64,000 bases of DNA. It comes from AP-15 sp963814865. Lineage in GTDB: Bacteria > Pseudomonadota > Alphaproteobacteria > ATCC43930 > CGMCC-115725. The position numbers were made by a program, and so were the translations under genes. Location: positions 149,828 through 213,827 of the forward strand of contig CAWFEN010000007.1 of assembly GCA_963814865.1 (NCBI GenBank), read 5' to 3'. Below the pieces are notes generated by a model. It was not told where the DNA came from. It worked only from the letters and a program-made list of their open reading frames with translations, and made no database searches. Positions 50,961 through 59,405 of the stretch are shown here, one piece after another. Numbering within the stretch: position 1 is the stretch's first letter; every line of letters begins with the position of its first letter.

Positions 50961-51539
50961 ATGCTCGACCGCCTTTATTCCCGCATGCTGGCGCTTGCCG
51001 CCAGCCGCCATGCGGTGGCGGCGCTGGCGCTGGTCGCGTTCGCCGAGAGCTCGTTCTTTCCGCTGCCGCCCGATCTGTTGCTGATCCCGATGATCCTGGC
51101 GCGGCCGCGCCGGGCCTTTCTGCTGGCCGCGCTGTGCACCGCAGCCTCGGTGGCGGGCGGCTTTCTCGGCTATGCGATCGGCTATTTCCTGTTCGACGCG
51201 ATCGGCCGGCCGGTATTGGAATTCTACCACGCGATGGGCCGATACGAGGCGTTGAAGGCGGCGTTCGCCGAATGGGGCGTGTGGATCATCGTGATCAAGG
51301 GGCTGACGCCGATCCCTTACAAGCTCGTCACGATCGCCAGCGGCGTCGTGCATTTCGATCTTTTCGCCTTCGCCCTCGCCTCGCTGGTGTCGCGCGGGCT
51401 GCGCTTTTTTCTGCTGGCCGCCCTGTTGTGGCGGTTCGGCGAGCCGATCCGCGGCTTTATCGAGCGCCGGCTGATGCTGGTGACGAGCCTGTTCGCGCTG
51501 GCGCTCATTGGCGGGTTCGCGGCGCTGCGCTATCTATGA
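50961..51539 (+). CDS. YqaA-family DedA-like membrane protein
   Basis: A 192-residue membrane protein of the YqaA branch of the DedA/SNARE-associated family. Landmarks are FAESSFFPLPPDLLLIPM (about residues 28-45), GYAIGYFLFDAIG and the conserved KGLTPIPYKLVTIASG stretch with its functionally important Lys, Pro and Arg residues. DedA-like proteins help move lipid carriers across the membrane. A TTG two codons upstream (50955) is an alternative start; neither has a good ribosome site. dsbB follows 4 bp later. Confidence 0.85.
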   Translation: MLDRLYSRMLALAASRHAVAALALVAFAESSFFPLPPDLLLIPMILARPRRAFLLAALCTAASVAGGFLGYAIGYFLFDAIGRPVLEFYHAMGRYEALKAAFAEWGVWIIVIKGLTPIPYKLVTIASGVVHFDLFAFALASLVSRGLRFFLLAALLWRFGEPIRGFIERRLMLVTSLFALALIGGFAALRYL

Positions 51540-51543
51540 GCGC

Positions 51544-52056
51544 ATGAGAGAAGCGGCGCGCTGGTTTCCGATCCTCGTCCTGGCGGCGAGCGCCGCGGTG
51601 CTCGGCACCGCGCTGCTGTCGCAATATTGGGGCGGGCTCGAACCTTGCGAGCTGTGCCTGCGGGAGCGCTGGCCCTGGGAGGCCGCGATCGTGATCGCGT
51701 TGGTCGCGACATTGGCCGGCAGCCGGGCGGCGCTGCCCTGGCTGAGCCTGCTGCTTGCCGCCGTCTTCGCCGTCGGCGGCGCGCTCGCCTTTTACCATGT
51801 CGGGGTCGAGCAGCACTGGTTCGCCGGCCCCGACGCCTGCACCGCCCCGGCCGGCGCCGCCGACACGCTGGAAGCGCTGAAGGCGCAGATCCTGCACCAG
51901 CAGCCGGTGCGCTGCGACGAGCCGGCATGGTCGCTGTGGGGCGTTTCGCTCGCCGGCTGGAACCTCGTGGCCTCGCTGGCGATGGCGGGCCTCTGTCTCG
52001 CCGTTTTCGTCCGCCGCAGGCGGCGGCGGTCGCGGTTGCGCCGGCGTACCGCATGA
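51544..52056 (+). CDS. dsbB: disulfide bond formation protein B
   Basis: A 170-residue four-helix protein. The quinone-linked redox pair is in LEPCELCLRERW, and the second periplasmic cysteine pair in GPDACTAPAG and PVRCDEP, with YHVGVEQHWF before it. It reoxidises DsbA and passes electrons to ubiquinone. The ATG lies just after the YqaA stop; the stop overlaps the coq7 ATG by four bases. Placing a quinone-using protein directly before a ubiquinone-synthesis gene is neat but may be chance. Confidence 0.92.
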   Translation: MREAARWFPILVLAASAAVLGTALLSQYWGGLEPCELCLRERWPWEAAIVIALVATLAGSRAALPWLSLLLAAVFAVGGALAFYHVGVEQHWFAGPDACTAPAGAADTLEALKAQILHQQPVRCDEPAWSLWGVSLAGWNLVASLAMAGLCLAVFVRRRRRRSRLRRRTA

Positions 52057-52604
52057 GCCCGACGGCTCCGCACCGTCTGCCCGGCGATCTCGGCCCGGCC
52101 GCGGAGATTGCCCGCATGATCCGCGTCGACCATGCCGGCGAGTACGGCGCGACGCGGATCTATGCGGGTCAGCTCGCCGTGCTCGGGCACGGCCCGATGG
52201 CGCGTGAGATCCGCCGGATGGCCGAGACCGAGCAGCGCCACCTCGCGCAATTCGAGGCCTTGCTGCGCCGACGACGGGTGCGTCCGACGCTGCTGCACCC
52301 GTTATGGTCGGTCGCCGGCTATGCGCTCGGCGCCGCGACGGCGCTGCTGGGCGAGCGCGCCGCGATGGCCTGCACGGTCGCAGTCGAAGACGTCATCGAC
52401 GAGCATTACCGCGGCCAGGCCGACCGCCTCGCCGATGCAGACCCCGCGCTCAGGGAAACAATGCTCTCGTTTCGCGCCGACGAGATCGAGCATCGCGAGA
52501 TGGCGCTCGCGCACGGCGCCGCCGATGCCCCCGGCTACGACCTGCTCAGTGCCGCGATCGGGACTGCATCGCGGCTCGCGATCCGCATCGCGACCTGGCT
52601 CTAA
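52053..52604 (+). CDS. coq7: demethoxyubiquinone hydroxylase
   Basis: A 183-residue di-iron enzyme of the Coq7/CAT5 family. The iron ligands are in IRVDHAGEYGATRIY (Glu), AETEQRHL (Glu, His), CTVAVEDVIDEHY (Glu) and FRADEIEHREMA (Glu, His). It hydroxylates 5-demethoxyubiquinone late in ubiquinone synthesis. The ATG overlaps the dsbB stop codon. Length fits alphaproteobacterial Coq7. Confidence 0.94.
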   Translation: MSPTAPHRLPGDLGPAAEIARMIRVDHAGEYGATRIYAGQLAVLGHGPMAREIRRMAETEQRHLAQFEALLRRRRVRPTLLHPLWSVAGYALGAATALLGERAAMACTVAVEDVIDEHYRGQADRLADADPALRETMLSFRADEIEHREMALAHGAADAPGYDLLSAAIGTASRLAIRIATWL

Positions 52605-52723
52605 CCGCGCCGGGGCCGCTTGGCAGGACAAAGGGCGGCGCCCGGCCTTGGTTGACACCGCCGGGGCGGGTCGATCATGTTGCGGGAGCCTGCCGCACCG
52701 CTTCAGCCGCTTCGGAAAAATCG

Positions 52724-53581
52724 ATGACCGACGCCGATCTAGCCGCCACCGTCGATGCCGCCTGGGAAGCCCGCGACAAGATCGGGCCATCGACCCAGGG
52801 AAGCTGGCGCGAGGCGGTCGAGGCGGCGCTCGACGGGCTCGATGCGGGACATCTGCGCGTCGCCGAGAAAACCGCGGCGGGCTGGCAGGTTCACCAATGG
52901 CTCAAAAAGGCGGTGCTGCTGTCGTTCCGCCTCAACGACATGGTCGAGATCCCGGGCGGGCCGGTCGATCCCGAGCGCGGTGCCGCGAAATGGTGGGACA
53001 AGGTGCCGTCCAAATTCGCCGGCTGGTCGTCGAACCGCTTCCGCGACGCCGGCTTTCGCGCCGTGCCAGGCGCGATCGTGCGCCGCTCGGCCTATATCGC
53101 GCCGAGCGTCGTGCTGATGCCGAGCTTCGTCAATGTCGGCGCCCATGTCGGCGCCGGCACCATGGTGGACACCTGGGCGACCGTCGGCTCCTGCGCGCAG
53201 ATCGGGCAGAACTGCCACCTGTCGGGCGGGGTCGGGATCGGCGGCGTGCTCGAACCGCTGCAGGCCGAGCCGGTGATTATCGAGGATAATTGCTTTATCG
53301 GTGCGCGCAGCGAGGTCGTCGAGGGCGTCATCGTCGAGCAGGGCTCGGTGCTGGCGATGGGCACTTTCATCAGCGCCACGACGCGGATCGTCGACCGCAA
53401 CACCGGCAAAATCCATACCGGCCGGGTCCCGGCCTATTCGGTCGTCGTGCCCGGCTCGTTTCCCGGCAGAAAGCTGCCCGACGGCAGTCCCGGCCCCAAC
53501 CTCTATTGCGCGGTGATCGTCAAGACCGTCGACGAGCAGACCCGCGCCAAGACCGCGATCAACGAGCTGTTGCGCGAATGA
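52724..53581 (+). CDS. dapD: 2,3,4,5-tetrahydropyridine-2,6-dicarboxylate N-succinyltransferase
   Basis: A 285-residue left-handed beta-helix transferase of lysine and diaminopimelate synthesis. The N-terminal helical domain is followed by hexapeptide repeats (FVNVGAHVGAGTMVDTWATV, QIGQNCHLSGGVGIGGV, IGARSEVVEGVIV) and the C-terminal Lys-rich end. It uses succinyl-CoA. The ATG gives the usual N-terminus. Its stop overlaps the dapE ATG by four bases, so the two are translated together. Confidence 0.96.
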   Translation: MTDADLAATVDAAWEARDKIGPSTQGSWREAVEAALDGLDAGHLRVAEKTAAGWQVHQWLKKAVLLSFRLNDMVEIPGGPVDPERGAAKWWDKVPSKFAGWSSNRFRDAGFRAVPGAIVRRSAYIAPSVVLMPSFVNVGAHVGAGTMVDTWATVGSCAQIGQNCHLSGGVGIGGVLEPLQAEPVIIEDNCFIGARSEVVEGVIVEQGSVLAMGTFISATTRIVDRNTGKIHTGRVPAYSVVVPGSFPGRKLPDGSPGPNLYCAVIVKTVDEQTRAKTAINELLRE

Positions 53582-54738
53582 GCAGCATTGCGCTCGATCC
53601 GGCCGCCCTCGCCGCGGAACTGATCCGCCGGCCGAGCGTCACGCCCAGGGACGAGGGGGCGCTCGACATCGTCGCCGCGAGCCTGGAGGAGCTGGGCTTC
53701 ACCTGCCATCGGCTGGTCTTTGGCGACGACGGCGGCGCGCCGATCGCCAACCTCTACGCCCGCCGCGGCGCCGGCCGGCCCAATTTCTGCTTTGCCGGCC
53801 ATACCGATGTGGTGCCGCCGGGCGTGCCCGAGAGCTGGTCGTCCGACCCGTTCGGCGCTGCTGAGCGCGACGGCGCCCTATGGGGCCGCGGCGCCGTCGA
53901 CATGAAGGGCGCGATCGCAGCCTTCATCTGCGCGGCACAGCGCTTTCTCGGCGAGCGCGGAGCGGGTTTTGCGGGCTCGATCAGCCTGCTGATCACCGGC
54001 GACGAGGAGGCTGCGGCCGTCAACGGCACAAAGAAGGTGCTCGACTGGCTCGCCGGGCGCGGCGAGGTTCTGGACGCCTGCATTGTCGGCGAGCCGACCA
54101 GCGCCGGCGCGCTCGGCGACATGATCAAGATCGGCCGGCGCGGCAGCCTGACCGGGCGGCTGACGGTCGAGGGCGTGCAGGGCCATACCGCCTATCCGCA
54201 TCTCGCCGACAATGCCGCGCATCGCCTCGTCCGGATGCTGCACGCGCTGACCACGGCCGAGCTCGACCGGGGGTCCGAGCACTTCCAGCCTTCGACCTTG
54301 CAGGTCTCGACGATCGACATCGGCAATCCGGCGGCAAACGTAATCCCGGCCACGGCCCGCGCGGTGTTCAACATCCGCTTCAATGATCGCTGGACGAGCG
54401 CGGTGCTGAAGCGCTGGCTCGCCGAGCAGCTCGACCGTGTCGGCGGGCGCTACGCGCTCGACATCTCGGTCAGCGGCGAATCGTTCCTCGTCCCGCCCGG
54501 CATCGTCAGCGAATGTCTCGCCGGGGCGATCCGGCGCGTCACCGGACGGACACCCGAATTCAGCACCACCGGCGGCACCTCGGATGCCCGTTTCATCCAC
54601 ACGCACTGCCCGCTCGCCGAGTTCGGCCTCGTAGGGCTGACGATGCACAAGGTCGACGAGCGGGTCGAGCTCGCCGACCTCGCCGGCCTGACCGAGATCT
54701 ACCGCACCTTTCTCGACCTGTTTTTCGACCGTTCCTGA
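53578..54738 (+). CDS. dapE: succinyl-diaminopimelate desuccinylase
   Basis: A 386-residue zinc peptidase-family enzyme. Metal and catalytic motifs are FAGHTDVVPPG (His, Asp), GRGAVDMKG (bridging Asp), TGDEEAAAVNGTK (catalytic Glu pair), VGEPTS, and THCPLAEFG-type His near the end. It removes succinate from N-succinyl-diaminopimelate in the route to lysine and peptidoglycan. It is coupled to dapD and followed 18 bp later by a membrane protein gene in the same direction. Confidence 0.95.
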   Translation: MSSIALDPAALAAELIRRPSVTPRDEGALDIVAASLEELGFTCHRLVFGDDGGAPIANLYARRGAGRPNFCFAGHTDVVPPGVPESWSSDPFGAAERDGALWGRGAVDMKGAIAAFICAAQRFLGERGAGFAGSISLLITGDEEAAAVNGTKKVLDWLAGRGEVLDACIVGEPTSAGALGDMIKIGRRGSLTGRLTVEGVQGHTAYPHLADNAAHRLVRMLHALTTAELDRGSEHFQPSTLQVSTIDIGNPAANVIPATARAVFNIRFNDRWTSAVLKRWLAEQLDRVGGRYALDISVSGESFLVPPGIVSECLAGAIRRVTGRTPEFSTTGGTSDARFIHTHCPLAEFGLVGLTMHKVDERVELADLAGLTEIYRTFLDLFFDRS

Positions 54739-54756
54739 ACCGGCGGCGAGCGATCG

Positions 54757-55332
54757 ATGGCCGCGGCGGCATGGGGGGAGGTGCGGCTCGCGCTCGCTGG
54801 CAGCTGGCAGCTGGCGCGCGGCAACCGCGGCGGACTCGCCTGTTTCGACCGGTCGCTCGACGGGTTCTGGCGCTCGTTCCGCGCCGCGGTCATCGCCTAT
54901 CCGCTCTATTTGCTGCTGCTGACGATGCGGGTCGGCATCGCCGACTGGCAGGCGGCGGGCGGGCTCCGCATCGTCACCGTCGAGACGATCGCCTATGTCA
55001 TCTCCTGGGTGGCCTTTCCGCTGGTCATGCTGAGCGTCACCCGCTGGCTCGGCCGCACGCATCACTTTTTCGATTTCATGGTGCCGTACAATTGGAGCCA
55101 GCTGCCGGAGAGCGCGCTGTTCGTGCTGGTCGGGCTCGGCTCGGAGATCGGGGCGCCGAGCGCTCCGGCGGCCGAGGCGATCGAGCTCGGCGCGCTGATC
55201 GCGGTCCTCGTTTACGAGTGGTACATCGCCCGCGTGGCACTCGACACGACGCGCTCCACGGCGGCGCTCGTCGTGTTTGTCGACCTGGCGCTCGGCATGC
55301 TGATCGACCGCATTTCGGGCAGCCTTTACTGA
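54757..55332 (+). CDS. membrane protein of unknown function
   Basis: A 191-residue protein with about four hydrophobic helices (residues 47-65, 75-100, 115-130 and 160-185). I do not recognise a named family; conserved-looking segments are FDRSLDGFWRSFRAAVIAYPL and FFDFMVPYNWSQLPE. It sits between dapE and the ExoD-like gene in the same direction with short gaps, so it is likely transcribed with them. Confidence 0.75.
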   Translation: MAAAAWGEVRLALAGSWQLARGNRGGLACFDRSLDGFWRSFRAAVIAYPLYLLLLTMRVGIADWQAAGGLRIVTVETIAYVISWVAFPLVMLSVTRWLGRTHHFFDFMVPYNWSQLPESALFVLVGLGSEIGAPSAPAAEAIELGALIAVLVYEWYIARVALDTTRSTAALVVFVDLALGMLIDRISGSLY

Positions 55333-55343
55333 GCGCCGGCGCG

Positions 55344-55961
55344 ATGTTGGCCGAGTCGCACGCCAGAGCCTCGACATTGCTGCACGCGCTGGCCGAAGCG
55401 GCGCCCGAGCGCGTCAGCCTGGGCGCCCTCGCCGCGGCGCTCGAAGACCGCGGTTTCGGCGTCGCCATCCTCTGTCTGGCGCTGCCGAATGCCGTCCCAG
55501 GGCCGTATATTCCCGGTCTTTCGGCCATTCTGGGACTGCCGATCATCTGGCTCGGCCTGCAGATGGCCCTCGGCCGCGACCACCCGCGGTTTCCGCAATG
55601 GCTGCAGCGCCGCTCGGTGACGCGTCGCCGCTTTGCCGGCCTCGTCGCGCATGCGGCGCCGCTGCTGCGGCGGATCGAGCAATGGCTCGTCCCGCGGCCG
55701 GGCCGGCTCACCCGAGCGCCGGGCCAGCGCCTGCCCGGGATCGCCGTGATCCTCTATGGGCTCGTGTTGTCGCTGCCGGTCCCGCTCGGCAACCTCCCGA
55801 TGGCGCTGGCCATCACGGTGCTGGCGCTCGGCCTGATCGAGCAGGACAACCGGACCCTGACCGTGGGGCTCGCCGCCGGGCTGCTGGCATGCCTGTGGAA
55901 CGCAATCCTCGTCGCTCTCGGAGTGGTGGCCGCAGGCCGGTTTCTCCCCTATCTGCGATAG
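55344..55961 (+). CDS. ExoD-family membrane protein
   Basis: A 205-residue protein of the exopolysaccharide synthesis ExoD family. The N-terminal GALAAALEDRGFGVAILCLALPNAVPGP and the following GLSAILGLPIIWLGLQMALG are typical, with three or four membrane helices. Rhizobial ExoD affects exopolysaccharide production and alkaline tolerance, but the mechanism is unknown. It overlaps the end of truA, transcribed from the other strand, by 13 bp. Confidence 0.85.
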   Translation: MLAESHARASTLLHALAEAAPERVSLGALAAALEDRGFGVAILCLALPNAVPGPYIPGLSAILGLPIIWLGLQMALGRDHPRFPQWLQRRSVTRRRFAGLVAHAAPLLRRIEQWLVPRPGRLTRAPGQRLPGIAVILYGLVLSLPVPLGNLPMALAITVLALGLIEQDNRTLTVGLAAGLLACLWNAILVALGVVAAGRFLPYLR

Positions 55962-56692
55962 CGGATTTCGACCAGATAGAGCCCCTGGGGCGGCGCGGTC
56001 GGGCCGCCGGCGCGGCGGTCGCGCTGGGCGAGCGCGTGGGCCACGTCTTCCGGCCGCCACCGGCCGAGCCCGACCAGTTCGAGCGTGCCCGCCATGTTGC
56101 GCACCTGGCGATGCAGGAATGAGCGCGCCCGCGCCTCGATGCGGATCTCGTCGCCGGCACGGCTGATCTCGAGCGCGTCGAGCGTCTTTACCGGCGATTT
56201 CGCCTGGCACAGCGAATTGCGGAAGGTCGAAAAATCGTGGTGGCCGACGAGATGCCGGGCGCCCTCGCGCATCGCCTCGCCGTCGAGCGGCGGCGCCACC
56301 TGCCAGACCCGGCCGCGATCCACCGTCGGCGGCGCCCGCCGGTTCAGGATGCGATAGAGATAGACCCGGCCGACGGCGGAGATCCGCGCATCGAAATCGT
56401 CGGGCGCGGGCTCGGCGGCGAGCACGCTGATCGCGGCCGGCCGCAGATGGTAGTTGACCGCGCCGCGCAGCACCTCGGCCGGCACCGCGCGCGCCAGGTC
56501 GAGATGTGCGACCTGGCCGAGCGCATGCACGCCTGCATCGGTGCGCCCGGCGCCGAAGACGGTGACCCGCTCGCCGCAGAACCGGGCAACCGCGGTTTCG
56601 AGCGCTTCCTGCACCGTCGGCCCGTTCGCCTGGCGCTGCCACCCGCAGAGGCCGGTGCCGTCATATTCGATCGTCAGCTTGTAGCGGGGCAC
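55949..56692 (-). CDS. truA: tRNA pseudouridine(38-40) synthase
   Basis: A 247-residue pseudouridine synthase. The catalytic Asp lies in FGAGRTDAGVHALGQV. Other landmarks are the YDGTGLCGWQRQ start and FLHRQVRNMAGTLELVG near the end. It modifies the anticodon stem of many tRNAs. It starts with GTG and overlaps the fmt reading frame by 19 bp, so def-fmt-truA form one minus-strand operon. Confidence 0.95.
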   Translation of the reverse strand: MPRYKLTIEYDGTGLCGWQRQANGPTVQEALETAVARFCGERVTVFGAGRTDAGVHALGQVAHLDLARAVPAEVLRGAVNYHLRPAAISVLAAEPAPDDFDARISAVGRVYLYRILNRRAPPTVDRGRVWQVAPPLDGEAMREGARHLVGHHDFSTFRNSLCQAKSPVKTLDALEISRAGDEIRIEARARSFLHRQVRNMAGTLELVGLGRWRPEDVAHALAQRDRRAGGPTAPPQGLYLVEIRYRR

Positions 56693-57627
56693 GCCAGCAC
56701 CGTCCCGGCAGGAATGGGGAAACCGCGCAGGAAATCGGCTGCTGCGAGCGGCGCCCGACCGGCCCGCTGCAACCGCAACGGACGCAGCACGCCGGCGCCG
56801 CAGGCGATCGAGAGCCGTTCGTCGAGCACCGTTCCGGGCGGGTGGTCAGATTGCTGCGGCAGCGCGGCGGCGGCGAGCACCCGGATGCGCTCGCCCCCGG
56901 CCGTGGAGCGCGCGCTTTCGAAAAAAGCGCCCGGCGACGGGTCGAACGCGCGCACGCGCCGCTCCAGATCGACCGCTGAGAGTCGCCAGTCGAGCCGGCC
57001 CTCGCCGCCGCCGATCTTGTGCGCGTAGGTGATGCCGTGCTGCGGCTGCGGGTGCGGCACGAGCCGGCCGCGCGCGGCTTCGTCGAGCGTGGCGACGATC
57101 AGCCGGGCGCCGAGCCCGGCGAGCTCGGCCGAAAGCCCGGCGGCAGTCGTATCGGGCTCGATCGGCAATGCCTGCTGCATCAGGATCGCCCCGGTGTCGA
57201 GCCCCTCGTCCATCTGCATGATCGTGATCCCGGTCGCGCTGTCGCCGGCCAGCAGGGCGCGCTGGATCGGGGCGGCGCCGCGCCAGCGCGGCAGCAGCGA
57301 GGCATGCACGTTGAGGCAGCCGAGCCGGGGCGCCGTCAGCATCGCCGGCGGCAGGATCAGCCCATAGGCCGCGACCACCGCCGCATCGGCGCCGAGCGCC
57401 GCGAACGCGTGGTGCGTCTCTGGCACCCGCAGGCTTGCCGGACAGCGCATGGCGAGCCCGTGCCGCTCGGCCGCCAGCTGTACCGGCGAGGCGCGCAGGC
57501 GGTGGCCGCGGCCGGCCGGGCGCGGCGGCTGCGTGTAGACGGCGCGGACAGCGTGCCCGGCCTCGATCAGGCCATCGAGGATCACCGCCGCGAATTCGGG
57601 CGTGCCCATGAACACCAGGTCGAGCAC
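56674..57627 (-). CDS. fmt: methionyl-tRNA formyltransferase
   Basis: A 317-residue enzyme that formylates initiator Met-tRNA. It has the formyl-transfer core with FMGTPEFAAVILDGL, YTQPPRPAGRG, the catalytic NVHASLLPRWRGAAPIQRA (Asn, His) and ITIMQMDEGLDTG (Asp), plus the C-terminal tRNA-binding domain. The start is GTG. It lies 16 bp after def and overlaps truA. Confidence 0.96.
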   Translation of the reverse strand: MLDLVFMGTPEFAAVILDGLIEAGHAVRAVYTQPPRPAGRGHRLRASPVQLAAERHGLAMRCPASLRVPETHHAFAALGADAAVVAAYGLILPPAMLTAPRLGCLNVHASLLPRWRGAAPIQRALLAGDSATGITIMQMDEGLDTGAILMQQALPIEPDTTAAGLSAELAGLGARLIVATLDEAARGRLVPHPQPQHGITYAHKIGGGEGRLDWRLSAVDLERRVRAFDPSPGAFFESARSTAGGERIRVLAAAALPQQSDHPPGTVLDERLSIACGAGVLRPLRLQRAGRAPLAAADFLRGFPIPAGTVLACPATS

Positions 57628-57643
57628 GCTCCGGCTGCCGACG

Positions 57644-58168
57644 CTAGGCCATGGCGGGCGTTCGGCTACGCTTCGTCTTGGCGAGCTTGCGCAGGATCAT
57701 CCCGCGCTTGACCAGCGAGAGGTGGTCGACGAAGAGGACGCCGTCGAGGTGCTCGATCTCGTGCTGGAGACAGGTGGCGAGCAGCCCGCCGGCATGCATC
57801 TCGCGGATTTCGTTCTGATGGTCGAGGTAGCGCAGCCGGATCTCGGCCGGGCGGGTCACGTCCGCATAATGCTCCGGCAGCGACAGGCAGCCCTCGTTAT
57901 TGGTCATCAGCTCCGGCGAGCGCCACAGGATCTCCGGATTGGCCAACCGCAGCGGCTGCGGCTTTTCGCCCTCGCGCGCGACATCGACGACGATGACCCG
58001 GCTTGCCACGCCAACCTGCGGTGCGGCGAGCCCGATGCCGATCGCGCGGTGCATCGTCTCCAGCATGTCGTCCATCAGCCGCCTGACCTTGGTGTCGACG
58101 GCAGCGACAGGCCGCGCCTTGATTTTGAGCCGCGGGTCGGGCGCGGTGATGATCGTGAGCAGAGCCAT
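57644..58168 (-). CDS. def: peptide deformylase
   Basis: A 174-residue metalloprotease with all three signature motifs: GIGLAAPQVG, EGCLSLPEHY (metal-binding Cys) and QHEIEHLDG (two His ligands and the catalytic Glu). It removes the formyl group from new proteins, the partner step to Fmt encoded just downstream. Only a weak ribosome site precedes the ATG. Confidence 0.96.
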   Translation of the reverse strand: MALLTIITAPDPRLKIKARPVAAVDTKVRRLMDDMLETMHRAIGIGLAAPQVGVASRVIVVDVAREGEKPQPLRLANPEILWRSPELMTNNEGCLSLPEHYADVTRPAEIRLRYLDHQNEIREMHAGGLLATCLQHEIEHLDGVLFVDHLSLVKRGMILRKLAKTKRSRTPAMA

Positions 58169-58285
58169 CGGATGCGACTCTAGGTAAGCTGCTGGCGGTG
58201 CTGCGTCAATATCGCGGACTGGTGCCGCACCCCGTGGGCTCCGCCATTCCGCAAGGGCAGCGGCCTTGTCGCGCCGGAGCGCGGA

Positions 58286-58648
58286 TCACCGCTCGCGCGG
58301 CCGCCCTGCCCTGATCAGCGCGGCGGCAATCTCGATCGGGTCGTCGTCGGCGCCGGCCAGGAACTCGACCGCGCGCAACACCGGCGGGCGCAAGCGGTCG
58401 CACAAATCGGCGACTTCCGAGATCCGCGCCGGCCCGGCGCCGAGGTCTCGGGCACATTTATGGAGGACCCGTTCGAGAACGAAAGCCACGGTCATGCGGC
58501 TCGGAGACAGCGACGACGCGACGCAGCCGCGGGCGGAAATCGCCAGCTCCGACAACGCCTCCAGACTGCCGAACCGGTCGCGCTGCGTCTGAAACAGCAA
58601 TTGTCGCTTCAGATGCGCCGCCGCCAGATCGATAACCGCCTCGCTCAA
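58286..58648 (-). CDS. small protein of unknown function coupled to pyrE
   Basis: A 120-residue predicted protein that I do not recognise. It begins at a TTG overlapping the pyrE stop by four bases (TTGA), as coupled genes do. It looks helical and soluble (AVIDLAAAHLKRQLLFQTQ, RMTVAFVLERVLHKCARDLG, RISEVADLCDRLRPPVLRAV). Composition fits a real protein. The 58169-58285 gap after it holds nothing evident. Confidence 0.55.
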   Translation of the reverse strand: MSEAVIDLAAAHLKRQLLFQTQRDRFGSLEALSELAISARGCVASSLSPSRMTVAFVLERVLHKCARDLGAGPARISEVADLCDRLRPPVLRAVEFLAGADDDPIEIAAALIRAGRPRER

Positions 58649-59208
58649 CTGAAATCACGCCAGGTAAACAGGCAATCGAACGGGATTCCTGCTTTTTGAA
58701 AGTTTTCCGCCGCTCCTTCGAGGCGGTCTACCACGGTTATCACCTTGACGATCGTGCAGCCGGATGAGCGGGCCTGGTTCACCGCCTGCATCGCCGAGCC
58801 GCCGGTGGTGGTGACGTCCTCGAACAGGATGACCCGCGACCCGCGTTCGAGCAGCCCGTCGATCCGCTGGTCGGTGCCGTGGCCTTTCGTTTCCTTGCGG
58901 ACGAAGAAGCCCTTCAGCGGCTTGTCGGGCCAGCTGCGCTGGCACAGCATGGCGACGATCGGAATGGCCCCCGTTTCCAGCCCGCCGATACAGTCGACAT
59001 CTTCGCCGCGGATCCTGTCGAACAGCATGTCGGCGAGCAATGCGGCACCCTGCGGATCGAACATCGTCCGCTTCATGTCAAAGAAGAAACTGCTCGACCG
59101 ACCGGACGACAACGTGAAGTCACGGTCCCGCAGCAGCGACTGGCGGCGGATGATGGCGAGCAACTGCCGCCGCCTCTCGGACGGATCCGCCGCCGGCTGC
59201 TGAACCAT
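58645..59208 (-). CDS. pyrE: orotate phosphoribosyltransferase
   Basis: A 187-residue type I phosphoribosyltransferase. The PRPP-binding motif is VILFEDVTTTGGSAMQAV, the catalytic-loop region is FVRKETKGHGT, and it opens with an SSGRSSSFFFDMKRT segment. It converts orotate and PRPP to OMP in pyrimidine synthesis. A gaggag ribosome site precedes the ATG. It follows rpsA on the same strand after a strong hairpin. Confidence 0.94.
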   Translation of the reverse strand: MVQQPAADPSERRRQLLAIIRRQSLLRDRDFTLSSGRSSSFFFDMKRTMFDPQGAALLADMLFDRIRGEDVDCIGGLETGAIPIVAMLCQRSWPDKPLKGFFVRKETKGHGTDQRIDGLLERGSRVILFEDVTTTGGSAMQAVNQARSSGCTIVKVITVVDRLEGAAENFQKAGIPFDCLFTWRDFS

Positions 59209-59364
59209 GGCTGCTCCTCCCCGTCAGCAACCGATATCGGCTGCGCGCAATGCGCCGGCATTGCACGCGAGACCCTTCCCCCGCTATCCTCGGCGCTCCC
59301 TGGATCAGGCCGAAAGCCCGGCCCGCCGACAAGTGCGTTCGAGCCGATCGCCCGCAAAGCCTGT

Positions 59365-59393
59365 CCCCGGCGCGACGCTCGTCCGCGCCGGGG
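59365..59393 (-). terminator. strong hairpin after rpsA
   Basis: CCCCGGCGCG and CGCGCCGGGG are perfect 10-bp complements around a 9-base loop, starting 12 bp past the rpsA stop on the minus strand. No full U-run follows (the tail reads acaggctttg), so it may be a weak terminator or a messenger-stabilising end. Confidence 0.6.
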
Positions 59394-59405
59394 GCACGCC
59401 GAGGA

